Source: Lentimonas sp002292345 (GTDB lineage Bacteria > Verrucomicrobiota > Verrucomicrobiia > Opitutales > Coraliomargaritaceae). From it: a stretch of DNA of 64,000 nucleotides. The stretch's first letter is position 1, and each line of letters begins with the position of its first letter. The notes beneath the pieces were generated by a model. It had not been told where the DNA came from. It saw nothing but the letters and a program-made list of their open reading frames with translations, and ran no database searches. Shown here piece by piece: positions 19,856 to 30,064 of this stretch. Position numbers and translations under genes: made by a program. Location: the NCBI GenBank assembly GCA_964187655.1, contig CAXLMP010000051.1:24683-88682 (forward strand). Direction: 5' to 3'.

Positions 19856-20620
19856 CTATTTTTTAGATTCCTTACTGCGCCCGAAGTTCGCCTTACTCAA
19901 AAAGCCTGAAAGAGCCGACTCTGTATCCGCATCCAACTCCGATGGCTTGCCAAAAAACTTAATAATTCCCTCGTCCAGCCACGCTACGCGGTCACTTATT
20001 TCAAAGACTTCCGGAATATCATGGCTGACCAGTAACGCGGTAAAACCAAATCGCTCGCGATAATCTGCAATCATTTCAAATACGCTAAACTTACGCTCGG
20101 GATCCAAGCCGGTCGTAGGCTCATCAAATAACACCACCTGAGGGTTCGTAATCAACGCACGCGCCAGAGCCACTCGCTTTTTCATCCCCCCAGACAGCTC
20201 GCCAGGATAGCGCTGTGCTGAATCCGACAGCTCCAAATGCGCCAACATCGCGGCGACACGCTCGAGAATTTCAGACTTGTTCAGGTTTGATGCCTCCAGC
20301 AATGGCAGCGCCACGTTCTCCGCCGCCGTCATCGAATCAAACAACGCGTTATTCTGAAACATATAGCTAAAAGTCACCGCATCGCTACCCTTCGATCCAC
20401 GACGACTGTGCTCAATCGGTTGGCCATCCAACTCGATCTCGCCGTCATCGGGTGGCAGTAAATTCGCGATACATTTCAATAATACCGATTTGCCGATACC
20501 ACTCTTACCAATAATCGTCGTCACCGAAGAACGCGCGACATCGAGGTTGACGCCATCCAGCACCTTGGCCTCGCCAAAATGCTTCTTCAGTCCACGGATT
20601 TTGAGGAAAGTGTCGTTCAT
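19856..20620 (-). CDS. mlaF: MlaF-family ABC transporter ATP-binding protein
   Basis: 254 residues from the ATG at 20620, whose first base is shared with the mlaE stop codon; the longer frame to 20677 would run back into mlaE. Motifs: Walker A GKSGIGKSVLL, Q-loop FQNNALFDSM, signature LSGGMKKRVALARAL, Walker B VVLFDEPTTGLDP and H-switch LLVSHDIPEV. It powers MlaE-linked lipid transport. In E. coli MlaF needs MlaB; no STAS-domain mlaB is present in this operon. Confidence 0.93.
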   Translation of the reverse strand: MNDTFLKIRGLKKHFGEAKVLDGVNLDVARSSVTTIIGKSGIGKSVLLKCIANLLPPDDGEIELDGQPIEHSRRGSKGSDAVTFSYMFQNNALFDSMTAAENVALPLLEASNLNKSEILERVAAMLAHLELSDSAQRYPGELSGGMKKRVALARALITNPQVVLFDEPTTGLDPERKFSVFEMIADYRERFGFTALLVSHDIPEVFEISDRVAWLDEGIIKFFGKPSELDADTESALSGFLSKANFGRSKESKK

Positions 20621-21396
20621 TATAGAAGAAAGGAAGTGATTAAATAATCGGTCGCAAGCACCATGACGCTCGACCAAACGACCGCCCGTGTTGCTGATTC
20701 ACTGACGCCGCGCACACCAGGAAATGACGCTTTGCGATGCGTATTAAAACCTCGATAGGTGCAAATTGCCATCGTCACTAAACCAAACACCACTGCCTTA
20801 ATAAAACCACCGCGCACATCTGCCCAACTCACACTTTCAAATACACGATTCCAATAGACACCGCTATCCACATTTAATAACAGGCTACCGGTTACATAGC
20901 CGCCAAAGATGCCAATCAAATCAAATACCGCAGTCAGCATAGGGAAACAGAATAATGCCGCCAACAGCCGTGGACCGACCAAATACCCGCGAGGGTCGAT
21001 GCTCATTGTCTGCAATGCATCGATTTGCTCATCATTACGCTGGATGCCGAGTTCAGAAGCCATCGCCGAACCCGCCTGTCCGACCACCATCAACGCCGTA
21101 AGCACCGGGCCCAGTTCACGAATCAACGACAGTGCCACCGCCGTGCCCAAAGCCGATTCGCCACCAAATTTCACCAAGGTGTAGTAGAGCTGTAGCCCCA
21201 TCACCAATCCAGTAAACAATCCAACAATCGCGACGATCGGGAAACAACGCACCCCGATCTCATGCGTCGCTACGATTAATTTCGCCACACGATGTCGCTG
21301 TCCAAAAAAGCCGCGCATGGCGCCAGCTCCAAATAAACTAATTTCTCCAAGCTCGTGAACAACGGTCAACGCCGAGCGGCCAAATGTGCGTATCAT
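20620..21396 (-). CDS. mlaE: MlaE-family permease
   Basis: 258 residues, several transmembrane helices (CFPIVAIVGLFTGLVMGLQLYY; SLIRELGPVLTALMVVGQAGSAMASELG; LLAALFCFPMLTAVFDLIGIFGGYV). The segments GAMRGFFGQRHRV and EQIDALQTMSIDPRGYLVGPR are typical of MlaE. It is the first gene of the mla operon, so the promoter should lie between 21397 and the greA terminator. Confidence 0.92.
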   Translation of the reverse strand: MIRTFGRSALTVVHELGEISLFGAGAMRGFFGQRHRVAKLIVATHEIGVRCFPIVAIVGLFTGLVMGLQLYYTLVKFGGESALGTAVALSLIRELGPVLTALMVVGQAGSAMASELGIQRNDEQIDALQTMSIDPRGYLVGPRLLAALFCFPMLTAVFDLIGIFGGYVTGSLLLNVDSGVYWNRVFESVSWADVRGGFIKAVVFGLVTMAICTYRGFNTHRKASFPGVRGVSESATRAVVWSSVMVLATDYLITSFLL

Positions 21397-21502
21397 CGGT
21401 AATTAAGGTAGGGGTAAGGGTGTAAATCGATCAATGTAACTTGTTTATGACATGCTTATCGCCGATCAGTGAAGCGGAAAATTACGATATTCCTGCGATC
21501 GA

Positions 21503-21533
21503 TAAAAAAAGCGCCTTCCGAGGAAGGCGCTTT
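21503..21533 (-). terminator. Rho-independent terminator of greA
   Basis: On the minus strand AAAGCGCCTT pairs with AAGGCGCTTT around CCTCGG, followed by seven T residues, just past the greA stop. Confidence 0.9.
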
Positions 21534-21554
21534 CGTCTATAAAATGAAGCCGAA

Positions 21555-23414
<1,860 letters not shown>

Positions 23415-23477
23415 AATATATTGCGAATGCTGTTCTTTTGAGTCGTAAACGTTGAAATATGCACAGTTTATTTACCA

Positions 23478-24773
23478 ATGAGAAGTATTAAGTTCAACTT
23501 ATCTACAGCTAACACCAGCGCTTGGGACGCAGCCGTCGCACTCACCGAAGCCTACCTCACCGAAAACCTTAAGGCAAATCAACTCCTAGAGCGCTTACCG
23601 GAGGGGTTTTCAGGCGAACGCAGAGCGACCTGCCAGTCGCTATTTCTTGGCGCACTGCGGCATGGGCACCGAGTCCAGCATGCGCTTCAGCCGTTTATTC
23701 GACAAAAACCACGGGCACTGATTGAAGCAATTTTTCTCGTAGCTGGCTTCGAAATACTCTCTAGCCCAGTAGAAAAGCACCCTCAAATAGTGCACCATGC
23801 TGTCGAGCGTAGTAAAAGCCAAGCCGCACAATCCGAGTCTGGCCTACTCAATGCAGTCCTGCGCAAACTCCCCGAGGCACTCGATGCGACTCACCCGAGC
23901 AATCGACCCGACGCACATTTCAGCACCCCGAAATGGTTATTCAAACGCTGGAATAAAGCGTTTGGTCCACCCACAACCATTAAACTAATGGAATGGAATC
24001 AACGCATTCCAGCCACTTATCTCAAGCTCTACGACACGCCCAGTGAACTTCCAAAGGGGCTCGAACCCACACAATGGGATCAATTCTACAAGGTTTCAGC
24101 TGCTGCCTCGTGGAAAGAGGATGTGCATCCACTCCTCAATAAAGGGAAAGCATACGTTAAAGACCCATCGACTCGACTTGCACCTGGCCTGCTCGCCCCA
24201 AAAAAAGGCGAAGACGTGCTCGATCTCTGTGCGGCTCCAGGTGGCAAAGCTTACGACATCGCCCACCTTATGCAACTCGAAGGTCACATCGTTGCACTCG
24301 ACCTACCCGGCAATCGCATTCAACGACTCAGCGAAAACCTCGAGCACCTAGCGACAGCTTCACTGCAGTGCACCATCCTCGAAGGCGACTTGCTCGAACT
24401 CGATGCTGCGGCCTTCGAAGAACAAGGCCTACCAGTGCAATATGACGCCGTTATGCTGGACGCCCCCTGCTCCAACACTGGTGTCATTCAGCGCCGAACC
24501 GACGTTAAATGGCGCCTGCGCGGCAAAGACGTCAGCAACTGCGTTTTCCTGCAAAAACAACTGCTCTCAGCCGCATCTCTGTGCGTCAAACCTGGCGGGC
24601 GGCTAGTCTACAGCACTTGCAGTATCGAGACAGACGAAAACCAAGAAGTCGTCGATGCCTTCCTAGGTTCCGCAGCAGGGGAACGATTCTCGCTTAAAGA
24701 CAGCGCTATCAGTCTGCCGTGGGAAACCGGACACGATGGTGCCGGCGCATTCCTACTGATTGCTGAAGCGTAA
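23478..24773 (+). CDS. rsmB: RsmB-type 16S rRNA m5C967 methyltransferase
   Basis: 431 residues. The N-terminal NusB-like helical domain (RATCQSLFLGALRHGHRVQHAL; GLLNAVLRKL) precedes the Rossmann methyltransferase: motif I DLCAAPGGKAYDIA (about 245-258), motif IV DAPCSNTGVIQRR with Cys about 332, and motif VI YSTCSIETDENQEV with the catalytic Cys about 380. Both cysteines needed for m5C chemistry are present. The product would be m5C967 in 16S rRNA; target inferred from the family. Confidence 0.88.
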   Translation: MRSIKFNLSTANTSAWDAAVALTEAYLTENLKANQLLERLPEGFSGERRATCQSLFLGALRHGHRVQHALQPFIRQKPRALIEAIFLVAGFEILSSPVEKHPQIVHHAVERSKSQAAQSESGLLNAVLRKLPEALDATHPSNRPDAHFSTPKWLFKRWNKAFGPPTTIKLMEWNQRIPATYLKLYDTPSELPKGLEPTQWDQFYKVSAAASWKEDVHPLLNKGKAYVKDPSTRLAPGLLAPKKGEDVLDLCAAPGGKAYDIAHLMQLEGHIVALDLPGNRIQRLSENLEHLATASLQCTILEGDLLELDAAAFEEQGLPVQYDAVMLDAPCSNTGVIQRRTDVKWRLRGKDVSNCVFLQKQLLSAASLCVKPGGRLVYSTCSIETDENQEVVDAFLGSAAGERFSLKDSAISLPWETGHDGAGAFLLIAEA

Positions 24774-24889
24774 ATCGGCGTAGCAATTCAACACGCAGCA
24801 CAGTTTCGCAGGGACGCCGACTTCAGACTCGGTTCGCTATTAACGGCGGTCGACTAACCGCAGTCGATCTGCCACTCTGACACAGAGAC

Positions 24890-24921
24890 ACAAAAATGGC
24901 GCGGGCAAAACCCACGCCATT
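24890..24921 (-). terminator. Rho-independent terminator of the trpD-glmM-TPR run
   Basis: On the minus strand ATGGCGTGGG pairs with CCCGCGCCAT (one G-T pair) around TTTTG, followed by TTTTTG. Confidence 0.85.
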
Positions 24922-24951
24922 GTTGAAAAGTATTCCCCACTAGCCGCGCGG

Positions 24952-26352
24952 CTACTTCTGCGAGTAGAAATCGTCGATCTTCTGCGACACGTCGCGATAG
25001 CTAATATCAGCTCCGTACAGTGCCTTGAATTCAACCATCGCTTTATCCATATCGCCTTGCTGTTCGTAACAAGAACCAAGTTCGTACAGCACGTCTTTCT
25101 TCTGCTCAGTGATACCCGAAATTTCGGATTTCGCTAAATTCAGTTGCTCAGCAGCAAGATCAGAGAAGCCCTTCACCTTATAAGCCTTACCGAGAAGAAT
25201 TAATGCATCAATGCGCACCTTCGGGCTACGCTGAGCGAGTTGAAGCTCTTTAATCGCCTTATCCGTTTCGCCTTCAGCATGGTAGAGTTCTCCAAGTTCG
25301 TAGCGGTAGCTAAATTCATTCGGGTAGCGCTGAACAATATCTTCAGCCTGAGCGAGACGGAAGATACGTTCATCGTTGCGCAGTGCTTCAAGCGCAGCCT
25401 TAAGTTCTGCACTCTCTGGATTTGCTTCAAGCTCCTCCTCTTTCTCTGTAATTGCATGCGCCATTTTCTCACGCTTGAGGGTGCCTTCGAGGCGCTCCAG
25501 ATTGACGTCCGCGCTACCAGCCTCGAGTTGGCGAGCCTTACCGATCCACTCCAACGCATCGTCAAACTCACCGAGCTTGCGGTAATTGCTAGAAATCTCA
25601 CGATAGAAATTGATATTGCCTGGCTGCTCAGCAACCGAGGCCTTAGCATCTTCAATCAATGAACGCAGGCCATCATCGCCCGTCTTTGCCCGACCCGCTT
25701 GCTCCAACCGTTGCGCTTCTTCTTCGTCCTTAAGCTTATCACGGAAGCTCTCGTCGTCTTCCCACTTACCCTTATTAATTGATTGCTCGACCGAAGCCTT
25801 CTTAATCAACGACTGAATTTCATCGTCGGAGGGATGTTCGCGATACGCCGCGTCCCCGATGCGAATGGCTTCCTCACTTTTGCCGATATCAATATAGGCA
25901 GACATGAGCGCTTTAATATTTTCCGCATTGCCTGGCTCAATCTTGCGAATTTCTTCATAAGCGAAGGCCGCCGTCTCCAGCAATCCTAATGCTTCAGCAG
26001 CGGCACCGATCATGTTGTGCGCTGCGACATTCGAAGGATTGGCATTCAACATCTGCTCTGCTGAAACTAATGCCCCTGCGGGATCTTTTTTGACCTTCGC
26101 ATCACTGCCCAACGAAAATGGGATACTAGTCACTTTTGAGATAAACCCCCCCAGTCCTTTGGTCTTCCCGGCAGTGACACGTTGCTGTCCCTGACGAAGA
26201 ACCTTACGGGCATCTAGGCATTCTGGATGCCGTGCCACGATGTTTGTCATAATATCCACAGCGTAAGAGGGATTTTTATCCACTGCCTTACGGGCATTTT
26301 CAATCTGCTTCTGAAGACGGGGGTCGAGATCCTTGAGAGCTACTTCTTCCAT
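24952..26352 (-). CDS. TPR-repeat protein, cytoplasmic
   Basis: 466 residues from the ATG at 26352; a TTG three codons upstream is less likely. No signal peptide or membrane segment is seen. TPR-like units recur through the protein (PSNVAAHNMIGAAAEALGLLETAAFAYEEI; NINFYREISSNYRKLGEFDDALEWIGKA; FSYRYELGELYHAEGETDKAIKELQLA; DVLYELGSCYEQQGDMDKAMVEFKAL), with a charged coiled-coil-like stretch in the middle (KLKDEEEAQRLEQAGRAK). It follows glmM by 48 bp and ends at a terminator. Role unknown. Confidence 0.75.
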   Translation of the reverse strand: MEEVALKDLDPRLQKQIENARKAVDKNPSYAVDIMTNIVARHPECLDARKVLRQGQQRVTAGKTKGLGGFISKVTSIPFSLGSDAKVKKDPAGALVSAEQMLNANPSNVAAHNMIGAAAEALGLLETAAFAYEEIRKIEPGNAENIKALMSAYIDIGKSEEAIRIGDAAYREHPSDDEIQSLIKKASVEQSINKGKWEDDESFRDKLKDEEEAQRLEQAGRAKTGDDGLRSLIEDAKASVAEQPGNINFYREISSNYRKLGEFDDALEWIGKARQLEAGSADVNLERLEGTLKREKMAHAITEKEEELEANPESAELKAALEALRNDERIFRLAQAEDIVQRYPNEFSYRYELGELYHAEGETDKAIKELQLAQRSPKVRIDALILLGKAYKVKGFSDLAAEQLNLAKSEISGITEQKKDVLYELGSCYEQQGDMDKAMVEFKALYGADISYRDVSQKIDDFYSQK

Positions 26353-26400
26353 AATATTCAATCTATATATCTATATCGATGCGCGTTCAATCAGGGGCGA

Positions 26401-27753
26401 TCAACGAGCAATCACATCCAAATCGCAACAAGCGGCTTTTTCCAAGCCTTTTAATCCATCAACCACACGCTTTTTATCCTTACCCTCGACCAATAAACGC
26501 AACTTTGGCTCGGTCCCTGAATAACGAATCAGCACACGACCCTCTTCACCAAAGTCCTTCTCAATTGCTGCGACTGCAGCACTGAGCGCTTTCAGCGAAG
26601 CCAATGGCTTCTTTTCTGCGACCACCAGATTCAAGGTCGCTTGCGGGAACAAACTTATTTCCTGGCGCAATTCAGACAACGGCTTCTTAGCCTTGCACAT
26701 CAAATCGATCAACTTGACCGCAGCGACTAGGCCGTCTCCAGTGGTCGCGAATTCCGAAAAAATAATATGGCCAGACGATTCACCACCGACGTTCGAGCCC
26801 AGTTCACGCATCACCCGTGCGACATTACGATCACCGACATCAGTCCGCTCGACTCGTCCACCTTCGGCTCGAACCGCATGATCTAGCCCAAGATTGCTTT
26901 GAATCGTGGCGACTAAAGTGTCACTTTTAAGAGCTCCCGAGCGCAACGCATAGATCGCAAACAGACCGAGTAAAATATCACCATCCAGCACCGTCCCCGT
27001 CTCATCACAAACAACTAAGCGATCACCATCGCCATCGTGAGCAATCCCTAACTTCGCGCCGTGTTTGATTACCGCCGCAGCAAGCGCTTCGGGATACTCG
27101 CTGCCCACGCCTTGATTGATATTCTCACCATTTGGATGATCGCCAATCAGAATCAGTTCTGCCCCCCAACGTTTAAACGCCGCTGGAGTCGTTTCACTGG
27201 TCGCGCCATTGGCCAAGTCGAGCACGATTTTCCACCCCGACAAACAGTTCTGATCCATTAAAGAACGTACGTAGTTAATATAAAACGCAGCAGCATCCAA
27301 GGGGTACGATTTAGCCATCGGCAGATCAGTAGGTGGCGACGGCTCGGCATCGATCAATGCTTCGATCCGCGCCTCCTCGGCAGGATCAAATTTACAGCCA
27401 CGACCGTCAAACAGCTTAATGCCATTGTCCGAAGCTGGGTTGTGCGAAGCCGTGACAGCGATCCCCAGATCTGCTTGCTGCTCCAGCAAAGACTGCGCAA
27501 TCGATGGCGTCGGCACAATCCCGAGATCATGCACATAAACTCCATGCTGGTTGAGCCCCTGTATCAATGCATCTGCCAGCTCTGGCCCACTCAAGCGAGT
27601 ATCCCGACCAATCACTGAATTCAAAGGCAACTCTGGTTTGAGCTGTTTTAAATAGCGCCCCATCGCGGAGCCCAAGCGAAACGCCAAGTCGGTATTAATC
27701 AACTCTCCGCCGACTGGACCACGAATCCCATCTGTGCCAAAATATTTACCCAT
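26401..27753 (-). CDS. glmM: Phosphoglucosamine mutase
   Basis: 450 residues. FGTDGIRG opens the protein, Ser103 in TASHNPASDNGIK is the phosphoserine, the Mg loop is HDGDGDRLV, sugar specificity VGGESSGHIIF, and the C-terminal phosphate loop RYSGTEPKLRLLVEG. It converts glucosamine-6-phosphate to glucosamine-1-phosphate for UDP-GlcNAc, feeding peptidoglycan and LPS. It begins 15 bp after trpD. Confidence 0.95.
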   Translation of the reverse strand: MGKYFGTDGIRGPVGGELINTDLAFRLGSAMGRYLKQLKPELPLNSVIGRDTRLSGPELADALIQGLNQHGVYVHDLGIVPTPSIAQSLLEQQADLGIAVTASHNPASDNGIKLFDGRGCKFDPAEEARIEALIDAEPSPPTDLPMAKSYPLDAAAFYINYVRSLMDQNCLSGWKIVLDLANGATSETTPAAFKRWGAELILIGDHPNGENINQGVGSEYPEALAAAVIKHGAKLGIAHDGDGDRLVVCDETGTVLDGDILLGLFAIYALRSGALKSDTLVATIQSNLGLDHAVRAEGGRVERTDVGDRNVARVMRELGSNVGGESSGHIIFSEFATTGDGLVAAVKLIDLMCKAKKPLSELRQEISLFPQATLNLVVAEKKPLASLKALSAAVAAIEKDFGEEGRVLIRYSGTEPKLRLLVEGKDKKRVVDGLKGLEKAACCDLDVIAR

Positions 27754-27768
27754 AATAAATCTTAAAAC

Positions 27769-28827
27769 TTAAGCTTTTTTATAAAAAGCACGCACGCGCT
27801 CCAGCCACTGCGCGGCAGCACCACTCAGCAATGTCTCACGCGCTTTCGCCACACCACTCTGCGCATCTGGAGCCGCACCCGCGATCCACAGCGCTACTCC
27901 GGCATTTAATAACACACTGTCCCGCAAGCCAACAGGCACCGCATTTACAGCGCCACTTAGTAGCGCATGCATCGTCGCTAAATTCGCCTCGACTCCGCCG
28001 CCCTTCAAATCAGAAAACTTACAAGTGTGCAGTCCGACATCCGTCGCATTGAGCGTTTTCGGAATCGATGCTAGGGCGCCGAAGCCCGCCACGGAATTGT
28101 CCCCTGCACAGCTCAACTCATCCAACCCACTGCCAGCTTCAGGCCGCCCATGCGCGACCATACCAGCCGATAAACCGAGCTCTCCCAGCGCATCCGCCAA
28201 CGGTTGCACCCAAGCCTGCGAGAACACTCCTAGCAGTTGATACGCAGGCCGCCCAGGGTTAATCAAAGGGCCCAGCAAATTGAAAATTGTGCGCTGTCCC
28301 TCTTCGGCCAAGGCACGCCGTACCGGCATAATCTCTTTAAACGCGGGATGATAGGCTGGCGCAAAAAAGAAGCCAAAATTCAACGCATGCAACGACTCAC
28401 GCAGCATCTCATGCGGCGCGTCCAGGCGAATGCCGAGCGCCTCCATCAAATCCGCACTGCCACAGTTCGACGTAATTGAGCGATTGCCGTGCTTAAAAAC
28501 GGGTACGCCCGCCGCCGCCACGATAAACGAAACCGCTGTCGAAATATTAAACGTGCCGGAACCATCGCCACCCGTGCCACACACATCGATCGCATGACTG
28601 GCCCATTCATCCACGCCTGGATCCACCGCATGCTCACGAAAGGCATGTGCAAAAGCCGCGACCTCAGCAGCACTTTCGCCCTTGCGCGCCAAGGCAACTA
28701 AACAATCGTGTTTCGAGGTGGCGCATACGTCGGAGCGAATCAATAGCTCCGCAACCACAGTCGCCTGATCGGCATCAAGATCGGCACCGGTAAGTAGAAT
28801 ATCTGTAAGTGGTTCGAGTGCTAGCAT
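27769..28827 (-). CDS. trpD: Anthranilate phosphoribosyltransferase
   Basis: 352 residues. The PRPP loop DVCGTGGDGSGTFNISTA, the KHGNRSITSNCGSADLMEALG anthranilate/Mg region and the acidic AEEGQRTIFNLLGPLINPG are all intact. It adds phosphoribosyl to anthranilate in tryptophan synthesis. No other trp gene is close, so it is detached from any trp operon and heads a run with glmM instead. Confidence 0.94.
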   Translation of the reverse strand: MLALEPLTDILLTGADLDADQATVVAELLIRSDVCATSKHDCLVALARKGESAAEVAAFAHAFREHAVDPGVDEWASHAIDVCGTGGDGSGTFNISTAVSFIVAAAGVPVFKHGNRSITSNCGSADLMEALGIRLDAPHEMLRESLHALNFGFFFAPAYHPAFKEIMPVRRALAEEGQRTIFNLLGPLINPGRPAYQLLGVFSQAWVQPLADALGELGLSAGMVAHGRPEAGSGLDELSCAGDNSVAGFGALASIPKTLNATDVGLHTCKFSDLKGGGVEANLATMHALLSGAVNAVPVGLRDSVLLNAGVALWIAGAAPDAQSGVAKARETLLSGAAAQWLERVRAFYKKA

Positions 28828-28953
28828 TTAAACTGTAGAAGCAAAGGCTTCTTGATTAAATCTCAAGCAAAAACCCGAACTCACCGGAAATAGAAAATGC
28901 GCGAAGCCCGCTTTCCGCCTTCCATTCGACTCAAATCCGCATAGCTTGCCAAC

Positions 28954-29970
28954 ATGCAATTCACTGGCCCACTAATTTTAGCCATCGCTCTATTTGCCAG
29001 CTCGCTCGCACATGCTACTGAGCCGAGCATTGCCGCTACCCAGCAAGCACCCACAAGCTCTGAAGGCTTAAGCTATACCGATGCCGTCATCCTCGGACTA
29101 GTCGAAGGCCTGACCGAATACCTACCCGTCTCCTCCACCGGTCACCTCATTATTGCCAACGCACTGCTCGGCCTCGATGGCGACACACCGATGACCGACC
29201 AGAGCGGCACGCCGATCCTAGTCGAAGACGACGCTGGCAAGCTACGCCCCTATACTATCGGCGATGCCGCGTATGCTTACGTGATCGTCATCCAGGCTGG
29301 TGCGATCGTCGCCGTGGTGCTGCTTTACTGGCGCACCATCCTAACCTTGATTCTCGGCTGCCTCGGCAAAGACCGCAACGGCCTCAAACTAGCGATCAAC
29401 CTGATCGCCGCCTTCATACCCGCCGCCGTGCTGGGCCTGTTACTCAACGACTTGATCGAATCCGCACTCGGCAACAACACCTTTGCCGTCGCTGGTGCCC
29501 TCATCGTCGGCGCCTTCGTGATGCTGATCGTCGAGCGCTGGCGCCACCATGGCAACAAAGGCGCCGTGCCGCCCGAAGACGGCCCTGGCCTGACCGAGCT
29601 CACTCTCGGCAAGTCGCTGATGATTGGCTTTTGCCAATGCTTCGCCATGTGGCCGGGCACCAGTCGCTCGATGGCAACCATCGTCGGCGGCTATCTCGCC
29701 GGACTATCGCCCGCGCACGCAGCAGAGTTTAGTTTTCTGCTGGGGCTGATCACGCTCAGCGCTGCCTCTGCTTATAAGTTCCTTACCGACGGCTCCGAAA
29801 TGCTCGCAGCCCTCAACATTGGCCCCGTGCTAGTCGGCTGCATCGTCGCCTTCATCTCTGCCGCACTCGCCGTCAAATGGCTGGTCGGCTATCTCAGTAA
29901 ACACGGCCTAGCAGTCTTCGCCTGGTATCGCATCGCCCTAGCCATCGCGATCTTTGCGATGATCAAGTAG
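28954..29970 (+). CDS. uppP: Undecaprenyl-diphosphate phosphatase
   Basis: 338 residues, longer than the usual ~270. Family motifs are clear: GLVEGLTEYLPVSSTGHL (about 50-66) and WPGTSRSMATIVGGYLAGLSP. The extra length comes from an N-terminal hydrophobic leader ending AHATEP, which looks like a cleavable signal peptide, and a polar insert of about 30 residues (GDTPMTDQSG...KLRPYTIGD) before the next helix. It recycles the lipid carrier for peptidoglycan and O-antigen. It is divergent from trpD with a 126-bp gap. Confidence 0.92.
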   Translation: MQFTGPLILAIALFASSLAHATEPSIAATQQAPTSSEGLSYTDAVILGLVEGLTEYLPVSSTGHLIIANALLGLDGDTPMTDQSGTPILVEDDAGKLRPYTIGDAAYAYVIVIQAGAIVAVVLLYWRTILTLILGCLGKDRNGLKLAINLIAAFIPAAVLGLLLNDLIESALGNNTFAVAGALIVGAFVMLIVERWRHHGNKGAVPPEDGPGLTELTLGKSLMIGFCQCFAMWPGTSRSMATIVGGYLAGLSPAHAAEFSFLLGLITLSAASAYKFLTDGSEMLAALNIGPVLVGCIVAFISAALAVKWLVGYLSKHGLAVFAWYRIALAIAIFAMIK

Positions 29971-30019
29971 TGGCCCGCGTGACACCAGCATTGCTACGCC
30001 ATCTCCGGCAGACCTCCGA

Positions 30020-30060
30020 CCCTCAGCTCTCGGCTTCAGCCCTCAGCCCTCAAGTCTCAA
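30020..30060. repeat. CT-rich dispersed intergenic element, copy 3
   Basis: CAGCTCTC and CAGCCCTC units followed by the exact core CTCAAGTCTCA (30049-30059), lying between the convergent uppP and hrpB genes. Since it lies between two 3' ends, it cannot be a leader sequence for either. Confidence 0.55.
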
Positions 30061-30064
30061 AGCC

